The notes below the pieces were generated by a model. It made no database searches. It worked only from the letters and a program-made list of their open reading frames with translations, and was not told where the DNA came from. The translations under genes and the position numbers were made by a program. Below, in pieces: positions 1-4,730 of a DNA stretch of 6,368 bases. Source of the DNA: an uncultured Oligoflexia bacterium (GTDB lineage: Bacteria > Bdellovibrionota > Bacteriovoracia > Bacteriovoracales > Bacteriovoracaceae); contig CATLVA010000092.1 of NCBI GenBank assembly GCA_950060715.1, positions 1 to 6,368 on the forward strand. Reading direction: 5' to 3'. Every line of letters starts with the position of its first letter. The first letter of the stretch is position 1.

Positions 1-766
1 TATTAGCATCAATGGTAAAAGACTTAACTTTCCAATCATGGGCCTTGCTTAAAAGAAAATGTTCAACCCTACAAGTTGGAAATATCTTTCCTTTTTTAAG
101 GTAACAAATATCTTTATCGGATTTATACTCACCCATGACATTAAAATTTTCTTTAAGATCAAAGGCGTCAGTGACTTCAGAAGTTAGCGAAGTATATAAC
201 TTCATATCCATCGGAATATTTGTATCTCCTGCAAATAGAGTCGGGAGCTTAAATTGCTTAAAGATATCAATTAATACTTCAGATGCACCTTTCAGGTTTT
301 TTCTTAAATTATCAAAGTGAGAGCTGATAAAATAGAACTCCTTATTTTTCGATTTGAATTTTGCAATTAGAATTTGGCGGGGTAGGGCGGTTGACCATCC
401 AAAACTAAATTTACCGTTATTGGGACCTAGCCAATAGTTCTTAGTCTCTAACAATTTAAACTTTTCTGAATCGTAGACAATAGCCGGGTCTGCATAGCTC
501 ACTAAAAAAGAGTCGGTAGCGATAATCTTATATTTGGGATAATTCTTAGTTAATCTCTCGACTTGAGATAGCGTGCGAATTTCTTGCAGGCTCATCAAAT
601 CAGGCTGGTGCTTGTCAATTACACTTTGCAAGCTCTTTATTCTCTCATCATATTTAAAAAAATTAGAACCTTTACAGAAGTCGCACATCGTATTGAAGTT
701 TAAAACTTTGATACTGTCAGCTCGTACAGAGTTAATGATGAGAAAAATTAAAATTGCGATTTTCAT
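1..766 (-). CDS. Secreted endonuclease/exonuclease/phosphatase (EEP) family protein, partial
   Basis: Open reading frame on the minus strand from ATG at 766, still open at the left edge: 255 codons with no stop, so the C-terminus is missing. Residues 1-16 form a signal peptide (hydrophobic core, VRA before D17), placing it in the periplasm or outside. The EEP motifs appear in order: LNFNTM (22-27), DLMSLQEI with the metal-binding Glu62, SSHFDN with His150, FAGDTN with Asp181 and Asn183, and VEHFLLS with His236. These fit a Mg2+-dependent DNase I/phosphatase-like phosphoesterase; the substrate (nucleic acid, phospholipid or other) cannot be read from the sequence. The last motif has Glu235 where the family normally has Asp before His. 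With His236 present, probably only a short tail is missing. It overlaps the upstream M15D gene by 4 bp (ATGA) and has no clear Shine-Dalgarno, so it is probably translated by coupling. Fold assignment is firm, activity less so. Confidence 0.85.
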   Translation of the reverse strand, partial: MKIAILIFLIINSVRADSIKVLNFNTMCDFCKGSNFFKYDERIKSLQSVIDKHQPDLMSLQEIRTLSQVERLTKNYPKYKIIATDSFLVSYADPAIVYDSEKFKLLETKNYWLGPNNGKFSFGWSTALPRQILIAKFKSKNKEFYFISSHFDNLRKNLKGASEVLIDIFKQFKLPTLFAGDTNIPMDMKLYTSLTSEVTDAFDLKENFNVMGEYKSDKDICYLKKGKIFPTCRVEHFLLSKAHDWKVKSFTIDAN

Positions 767-1425
767 TTCACATCAAAATTATAATATTTTTTAGGATTTG
801 GCTCGTTCTTTAAAGAATAGTGCCACCACTCACGACGATAATTCTCAAAGCCATGATTTTCCATCGCTTTTTTCAAAATAAGTCGATTTTTTTTTGCTAT
901 ATCAGGGATCGACTCGTTCGCTGTGTGTGAAAGTGGGCTAAAAAAATCAAAAGGTGTCCCCATCTCTACTGGTATGATTGAACTATTTCCTAGTTTGTAG
1001 ATTGAGAGGTCTACAGTGGAGCCTCTGGAATGACCTGATTTTTTTGCAATATACCCTAGGTTAAATAGCTTCGTTTTTGGGAGTTTGGGATAGTACTTCT
1101 TTTTTGCCTCCGGCTTAACGGGAGATTGTGACCATCGAACAAAATGGTCGACACCTTTTTGAGGTCTATAACAATCGAAAAGATAAAGACCATAGCCTTG
1201 CTGTTTTAAATCTGCAGCGACCTTTTTAAGTCTTTCAGCCGCCTCTTTTAAAAGAAAGCATTTGTTTGCGTAATAACCATCTACTTTTTCAGAAGTAAAG
1301 TTCTCAGTTGTATTGTATTTCATGTCAACTTTTAGATTGTCGTGAGTTTCAATTACTGAAAAGTTTGAGTGAGTTTCGGCACTTGCGTTCGCTATAGCGA
1401 AAAATAGAAAGATTAACTTGTACAT
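763..1425 (-). CDS. D-alanyl-D-alanine dipeptidase, M15D (VanX/DdpX) family, exported
   Basis: Zn2+ peptidase family that hydrolyses the D-Ala-D-Ala dipeptide. Numbered from ATG 1425 (220 aa), the motifs are: FDCYRP (Arg87, transition-state arginine of the family), SGHSRGSTVD with zinc ligands His132 and Asp139, MGTPFDFFS, and EWWHY with catalytic Glu199 and zinc ligand His202. All key residues are present, so it is likely active. Length is close to VanX (about 200 aa) plus a signal peptide. The frame extends to a GTG at 1446, but I choose ATG 1425: it gives a compact signal peptide (MYKLIFLFF..., cleavage after ASA), and the -10 box of a strong promoter lies between the GTG and this ATG. Neither start has a Shine-Dalgarno. 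No vanH or ligase gene is nearby, so a role in wall turnover or D-Ala recovery is more likely than glycopeptide resistance. It forms an operon with the EEP gene downstream (ATGA overlap). Confidence 0.92.
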   Translation of the reverse strand: MYKLIFLFFAIANASAETHSNFSVIETHDNLKVDMKYNTTENFTSEKVDGYYANKCFLLKEAAERLKKVAADLKQQGYGLYLFDCYRPQKGVDHFVRWSQSPVKPEAKKKYYPKLPKTKLFNLGYIAKKSGHSRGSTVDLSIYKLGNSSIIPVEMGTPFDFFSPLSHTANESIPDIAKKNRLILKKAMENHGFENYRREWWHYSLKNEPNPKKYYNFDVK

Positions 1426-1459
1426 ATATCTATTATAGTAACTCACTTGAGGGCTTCAA
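1426..1459 (-). promoter_or_regulatory. Sigma70-like promoter of the dipeptidase operon, predicted leaderless
   Basis: On the minus strand, -35 TTGAAG (1459-1454), 16-bp spacer, perfect -10 TATAAT (1437-1432). The -10 ends 6 nt before ATG 1425, so the expected start of transcription falls on or next to the A of the start codon. There is no Shine-Dalgarno, in keeping with a leaderless mRNA. The hexamers are seen; the start site is inferred. Confidence 0.72.
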
Positions 1460-1460
1460 C
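1426..1460 (-). repeat. Promoter-region repeat, copy A
   Basis: This segment, which contains the dipeptidase promoter, has a degenerate second copy at 1530-1560. Shared blocks on the minus strand are GTTG, AGCC, TCAAG and TTACTA. The copies differ by a 4-bp gap (TGAG, only in copy A) and scattered substitutions, which destroy the TATAAT in copy B. It could be a duplicated promoter or a pair of regulator sites. Confidence 0.55.
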
Positions 1461-1529
1461 CCCAAAAATGACTCAGTTTTTAGGTAGGCTAGTCCTTAAG
1501 AAAAGTGAGATGGAAGTTTGTAAGTGTTC

Positions 1530-1560
1530 GAAATTACTGTAGTAACTTGAAGGCTACAAC
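1530..1560 (-). repeat. Promoter-region repeat, copy B (degenerate), containing a palindrome
   Basis: Second copy of the segment at 1426-1460, about 100 bp away in the same orientation, between the divergent dipeptidase and lipoprotein genes. Reads GTTGTAGCCTTCAAG then TTACTACAGTAAT on the minus strand. It holds a perfect inverted repeat TTACT-GT-AGTAA at 1534-1545; the matching place in copy A (TTACTATAATA) is a near-palindrome that overlaps the -10 box. A regulator binding both copies is conceivable; chance similarity in AT-rich DNA is not excluded. Confidence 0.5.
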
Positions 1561-1578
1561 TATTAGGTCTCATTGCTT

Positions 1579-1589
1579 GTCTGCCAGAC
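1579..1589. promoter_or_regulatory. Short palindrome upstream of the lipoprotein gene, possible operator
   Basis: GTCTG-C-CAGAC is a perfect 5+5 inverted repeat lying just upstream of a -10-like TAAAAT at 1592-1597. Its position suits an operator, but it is a single short palindrome with no second copy seen, and it has no T-run after it, so it is not a terminator. Confidence 0.25.
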
Positions 1590-1591
1590 GG

Positions 1592-1613
1592 TAAAATATC
1601 CCTGTGAAAGGAG
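1592..1613 (+). promoter_or_regulatory. -10-like box and strong Shine-Dalgarno of the lipoprotein gene
   Basis: TAAAAT at 1592-1597 is a plausible -10 box, but no good -35 lies 16-18 bp upstream (TTGCTT at 1573-1578 is only 13 bp away). GAAAGGAG at 1606-1613 is a near-ideal Shine-Dalgarno 6 nt before GTG 1620 and decides that start over the in-frame ATG at 1632. The ribosome site is clear; the promoter is tentative. Confidence 0.6.
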
Positions 1614-1619
1614 TTTGTC

Positions 1620-2267
1620 GTGAAATTTGGAATGTTTTTAGTTTTGACGTTGAGTTTAGTCGGTTGTCGCCCAGATCAAGAGGATTCAAATTTTAACGAA
1701 CTCAATGGAGTTGATATTACCCAAGTTGATATTGATCAAGAAGTTGATTCTCAACATGAAGAACAAGATGATCTGGATGATCAAGATGATGATAAAAAAG
1801 GTGATTTGGTGTGCGCGGACATAGATTTATTAGATAAGTGTATAGAGCAACCTGAATGTCAGCCTGTCTATGAAGAGGGTATTACTATTGATTACGGTTT
1901 CGTTGGTTGTACTGTCTTCGCTGATGAAAAGCCAGATGTTCTTCCACTGCCAGAACCAATGCCTGGGGTAGCACCTGAGCTAGTAGGTGACAGTCCTAAA
2001 GAAGACGAAGAAGTACAGGTTGTTCTTCCTCCGCCAAGCTATGAGGATATTCTTTGTCACCAAATTGATCTAGACCAAAAAAATCCGGTGAAGAAAATCC
2101 AAGTGTGTCACGTTCCCGGAAATAATATAGAGAAAGCCCATACTATTTGTATCTCTATTAAAGGTTGGGAGAATGGTCACCAAAAAAGACATCAAGGAGC
2201 AGCCGAAGAGTCTTCTGATTATCTTGGGCCATGTAGAGAGTCTGACACTGAGGTGATTCAAAACTAG
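1620..2267 (+). CDS. Acidic lipoprotein with C-terminal Cys/His secreted-protein module
   Basis: 215 aa, function unknown. GTG start set by the Shine-Dalgarno at 1606-1613. Residues 1-16 are a lipoprotein signal ending in the lipobox LVGC (Cys16 would be lipidated); Arg17 follows. Residues 20-60 are very acidic and low-complexity (many Asp, Glu and Gln), possibly a flexible or Ca2+-binding stalk. Residues 65-97 hold four cysteines around a CQPVY block, a pattern I associate with cell-surface lipoproteins of Myxococcota and Bdellovibrio-like bacteria. A Pro-rich linker (105-140) follows. The C-terminus (160-205) reads VCHVPGN, AHTICIS, HQKRH, DYLGPC: a divergent form of the ICHIPPGN...AHTI...HLAHGD.LGPC module found at the ends of many secreted bacterial proteins. 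It differs by one missing Pro and extra residues between the last His and DYLGPC. Probably surface exposed. The stop overlaps the stop of the convergent mltF gene. Confidence 0.85.
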   Translation: MKFGMFLVLTLSLVGCRPDQEDSNFNELNGVDITQVDIDQEVDSQHEEQDDLDDQDDDKKGDLVCADIDLLDKCIEQPECQPVYEEGITIDYGFVGCTVFADEKPDVLPLPEPMPGVAPELVGDSPKEDEEVQVVLPPPSYEDILCHQIDLDQKNPVKKIQVCHVPGNNIEKAHTICISIKGWENGHQKRHQGAAEESSDYLGPCRESDTEVIQN

Positions 2268-3622
2268 TTATAGATCTTTATTTCAACTGTACCGTTGATC
2301 GCTTTTTGAATGAGTTCATAATAATTCTTAATGCGATCAACGTATACGACAGGTTCTTTTCCTCTGGCATACCCATGAGGAAGTCTGCGAAAGTATTTTT
2401 TCTGAGATAGAAGTGGAAGAACAGCTCTTACTCCGGCCCATGTGTTAGGATTTCGATCTCTCCAAGCTGCTAATCCTCGGGCATCACGAAGGTGAGCGTA
2501 TCCAACATTATAAGATGCTAATGTCATCCATAGTCTTGAATTCCCAGTAATAAATCTTGGAAGTCTGTCATAGATCTTTTTTAAATATCTAGCTCCGCCT
2601 CCAATACTTTCTTGAGGGTCAATTCTATTTTTTACCCCCATCATTTTAGCCGTGGCCCGAGTTAGCATCATAAGTCCCCTCACGCCTGTGGGAGAGAGGG
2701 CTGTCTCGTTCCAGTGAGATTCTTGGTAACTAATCGCGGCCAGTAATTTCCAATCCCAGCCAATCTTCTCAGCTGCATCGATAAAGAATTTTTTGTATTT
2801 GGGAAGTCTTGATTTTATTCTTTCATTGAACTTGTTAATATCGTAGGGGTCGAAATCTTGTGTGGTTGCATAGTATTTTTCTTTTAATGACTTAAGGCCT
2901 TTCTTTTTAAAGATATCGTTAAACCAAGTATTATAAATACTTTTTAATTCCTCGTTTCCTTTGTTCATCGCCCAGGCAACTTTATCTTTTTTACCAATGG
3001 TGAATGCAAGACGAAGATCAGGGTAAAACATTTGATTTAATTTTCTTATGTTTGAGTCAATAATAGTGCAGTCAGCTTGATGTTCCTGAACCTGCTCAAA
3101 AGTATGGTCTTGCGAGTCCTCTTGGTCTTCAATCCAAGTGAGGTTGGGGAGTTGCTTTTTTTCTTTTGATAGCATTTCAACATAACTAGTATTTTTAGGA
3201 ACGATGACTCTCTTTCCTTCAAGGTCTTTGATCGACTTAACATTTTGGCTTTTGTGACAAATGACCTCTTGATTAACTTCCATATAAGAATCTGTAAATA
3301 TGAGGTCCAGCTTTCTTTTTTCCGTTATCGTGAGGCTACCTATAGCGATATCTGCTTTATGGAGAACAAGCTTTTCCAAAAGCTTTTCAGTACTGTCTTC
3401 AGTATCGATGATCAATTCCACTTTTAGCCACTTAGCAAAGTCCTTGAGCATTTCATACTCGAATCCAGCAGCGAAGCCGTCTCGATCTTCAAAATAGCTG
3501 GTGGGAGAGTTACGAATGACAACTCTAAGTTTATTTGATTTTTTGATATCATAAAGAGTTCGAACTTCATCTTGTTGACATGAACTCATGATGAAAAGCG
3601 CGAAAAGAAGGAATAGTCTCAT
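2264..3622 (-). CDS. mltF: Membrane-bound lytic murein transglycosylase F (MltF) type lipoprotein
   Basis: 452 aa. Cleaves the MurNAc-GlcNAc bond of peptidoglycan to give 1,6-anhydro-MurNAc ends, acting at the inner face of the outer membrane. Residues 1-15 are a lipoprotein signal (MSSC, Cys15 lipidated). About 30-255 is a solute-binding (SBP_bac_3-like) regulatory domain: KLRVVIRNSP start, AGFEYEML, KADIAIGSLTIT. About 275-440 is a family 1 SLT domain: AISYQESHW with catalytic Glu301, SPTGVRGLMML (310-320), LASYNVGYAHLRDAR (368-382), and the MltF-like tail NPNTWAGVRAVLPLLSQK and HGYARG. This order is that of E. coli MltF, which is somewhat longer (518 aa). ATG 3622 is the only start that keeps the signal peptide; an AGAGGA touches it with no spacing. 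It lies 39 bp after the 304-aa gene on the same strand, so it may be co-transcribed and also have its own promoter. Confidence 0.95.
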   Translation of the reverse strand: MRLFLLFALFIMSSCQQDEVRTLYDIKKSNKLRVVIRNSPTSYFEDRDGFAAGFEYEMLKDFAKWLKVELIIDTEDSTEKLLEKLVLHKADIAIGSLTITEKRKLDLIFTDSYMEVNQEVICHKSQNVKSIKDLEGKRVIVPKNTSYVEMLSKEKKQLPNLTWIEDQEDSQDHTFEQVQEHQADCTIIDSNIRKLNQMFYPDLRLAFTIGKKDKVAWAMNKGNEELKSIYNTWFNDIFKKKGLKSLKEKYYATTQDFDPYDINKFNERIKSRLPKYKKFFIDAAEKIGWDWKLLAAISYQESHWNETALSPTGVRGLMMLTRATAKMMGVKNRIDPQESIGGGARYLKKIYDRLPRFITGNSRLWMTLASYNVGYAHLRDARGLAAWRDRNPNTWAGVRAVLPLLSQKKYFRRLPHGYARGKEPVVYVDRIKNYYELIQKAINGTVEIKIYN

Positions 3623-3656
3623 TCCTCTATTTTATGTTCTAAGACATTTTTTGCAA
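3623..3656 (-). promoter_or_regulatory. Putative promoter of mltF, predicted leaderless
   Basis: On the minus strand, TTGCAA (3656-3651), 16-bp spacer, TAAAAT (3634-3629), then AGAGGA and ATG 3622. The -10 ends 6 nt before the ATG, as at 1425 and 4576. The AGAGGA (3628-3623) resembles a Shine-Dalgarno but abuts the ATG, too close to serve. Read-through from the gene upstream is also possible, since no terminator lies in this 39-bp gap. Confidence 0.5.
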
Positions 3657-3661
3657 TAAAG

Positions 3662-4576
3662 TCAGTTATTTGCCGGCTTTAAATTGGCAATTCTTTTAAC
3701 GAAGCCTTTTAAAAATTTCTCGATGACATTTCCTGTAGAATTAAGGCTGAGTGCAGTTGCATCTCTTGCATTAACCTTTTGTAGATAATGGAAATATTCT
3801 TGCAAGTCTTCCTCACTCATATAGTTATAGTTCATATCCATAACTTTTTTCACCGCTGTTAGCTGTGCTTGTGCTTGAGTTTTTGCAATTTTCTTCGATT
3901 GTTCTTGAGCTTCATTTATATTGATCTCTGGCTTCATGGCAACAGTCATCGTTGTGTATGTGGTCTGGAAAAGTTTTTCCATAAGAAGCTCTGTTTGCTC
4001 CATCGTATTGCCTTCATCAAGGATATGATCAATTAGGTTTCTTTTGTCTTGTGATATTTCTGGTAGGTTTCCTGACTGAAATGCTTGTACAATATCGTCT
4101 TTATGTGCCTCTCCAAGTTCTTTGAGTTTCGCAGAAAGAGGGTGCTCCATTATCTCTAAAATTTTATGCAGGTCTTCTTCGTGTAATTTTGCATATTCAT
4201 TTTTAAGTTCTTGTTCAAAGTCGAAAGATCTTACATATTCAATAAGTTCTTCACCATTTATTTTTTGAGATTTGACTATTTCTTGAATTGTTTGTTCGAA
4301 AGTTTTATTGAAGTCGGAAAGATTACTATAGTTAGCAATTTTATCGATGATAATTTTCTTTGAAGAAACTTCAACAACTTCTTGCGTATTTTGTTTTATA
4401 GCACTGGTCGTTGTGGTTACTTCTTGAGCTACCGCTGTTGGCAGAGCAATTGAGTCAGTTTCCTGTGGAAGTAAGGTCTCAATAGGATCCTTTTGATTTC
4501 TAGACAAAATAACTAGGGCAGTGACAGATAAAAGTAATAAGGCGGCAGTAAAGATTTTGGATTTTGATGTCTTCAT
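3662..4576 (-). CDS. Membrane-anchored helical protein with two DUF2059-like halves, unknown function
   Basis: 304 aa, not recognised as a named gene. A basic start (KTSKSK) and a hydrophobic stretch at about 9-25 form a signal anchor or signal peptide, with no lipobox or clear AXA site. Residues 30-70 are a Thr/Ser/Val-rich linker and the rest is predicted mostly helical and charged. Two segments look alike: 127-155 (YAKLHEEDLHKILEIMEHPL...) and 249-279 (YNYMSEEDLQEYFHYLQKVN...), both shaped like the core of DUF2059 (aromatic, spacer, EEDL, then a helix with an aromatic or HPL turn). I infer a tandem pair of DUF2059-like helical units, a family of unknown function in exported proteins. It precedes mltF by 39 bp on the same strand, so the product may act with it in the periplasm. 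No Shine-Dalgarno precedes ATG 4576. Confidence 0.82.
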   Translation of the reverse strand: MKTSKSKIFTAALLLLSVTALVILSRNQKDPIETLLPQETDSIALPTAVAQEVTTTTSAIKQNTQEVVEVSSKKIIIDKIANYSNLSDFNKTFEQTIQEIVKSQKINGEELIEYVRSFDFEQELKNEYAKLHEEDLHKILEIMEHPLSAKLKELGEAHKDDIVQAFQSGNLPEISQDKRNLIDHILDEGNTMEQTELLMEKLFQTTYTTMTVAMKPEININEAQEQSKKIAKTQAQAQLTAVKKVMDMNYNYMSEEDLQEYFHYLQKVNARDATALSLNSTGNVIEKFLKGFVKRIANLKPANN

Positions 4577-4611
4577 GGGGTCTGTATACGTTGAAGTGAA
4601 TGAGTATTCAA
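4577..4611 (-). promoter_or_regulatory. Putative promoter of the 304-aa gene, predicted leaderless
   Basis: On the minus strand, TTGAAT (4611-4606), 17-bp spacer, TATACA (4588-4583), then GACCCC and ATG 4576. Again 6 nt lie between the -10 and the ATG, and no Shine-Dalgarno is present. The -10 matches the consensus at only four of six positions, so this is the weakest of the three by itself; the recurring spacing raises its weight. Confidence 0.5.
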
Positions 4612-4671
4612 AAGAATAGTGAAATTTTTACCCTAAAGGCAAAGTTTTCGAGTGTGATTTCTTAGGTTTAC

Positions 4672-4687
4672 CTTAAGTCTCTTAAGT
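4672..4687 (+). repeat. Tandem CTTAAGT repeat in a divergent promoter region
   Basis: CTTAAGT occurs at 4672-4678 and 4681-4687, 9 bp apart, with a variant CTTAGGT at 4661-4667. It lies between the divergent genes at 4576 and 4731. It could be a regulator site or simply AT-rich redundancy; the second copy overlaps a possible -35 (TTAAGT at 4682-4687) for the plus-strand gene. Confidence 0.3.
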
Positions 4688-4724
4688 TTCGATGAGATTC
4701 AAAATATCAAATTATACTTAGGAT
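4682..4724 (+). promoter_or_regulatory. Promoter and Shine-Dalgarno candidates for the gene at 4731
   Basis: Two readings compete. TTAAGT (4682-4687), 17 bp, TATCAA (4705-4710) would start transcription near 4717 and leave AGGA (4720-4723) as a Shine-Dalgarno 7 nt before ATG 4731. Alternatively TAGGAT (4719-4724) sits exactly 6 nt before the ATG, like the -10 boxes of the three leaderless candidates, but has no good -35. TATACT at 4713-4718 is a third possible -10. I favour the first reading weakly. Confidence 0.35.
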
Positions 4725-4730
4725 TAGCTT

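Noticed and set aside
135..794. Plus-strand open frames at 135-320 and 573-794
   Set aside because: They lie antisense to the EEP gene, whose motifs are intact across the region; no Shine-Dalgarno or family resemblance.
763..1425. Glycopeptide-resistance (van) cluster
   Set aside because: Only the VanX-type dipeptidase is present; no VanH, D-Ala-D-Lac ligase or VanRS genes flank it, and the protein has a signal peptide unlike cytoplasmic VanX.
1426..1446. GTG at 1446 as the start of the dipeptidase
   Set aside because: It adds seven polar residues before the signal peptide, has no Shine-Dalgarno, and would place the perfect TATAAT box inside the coding region.
1710..1748. GTTGATATT direct repeats (1710-1718, 1725-1733, and GTTGAT at 1743-1748)
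   Set aside because: They encode the low-complexity VDI/VD run of the lipoprotein stalk and are explained by protein composition rather than a separate DNA element.
2283..2307. Possible terminator: TCAAC, 6-nt loop, GTTGA, then a short T-run
   Set aside because: Stem is only 5 bp with mostly AT pairs, four bases separate it from a five-T run, and it lies inside the mltF coding sequence; too weak to call.
2070..3497. Short open frames inside the lipoprotein gene (2070-2261, minus) and inside mltF (3046-3243, 3245-3427, 3300-3497)
   Set aside because: They overlap genes with recognisable domains or signals and show no features of their own.
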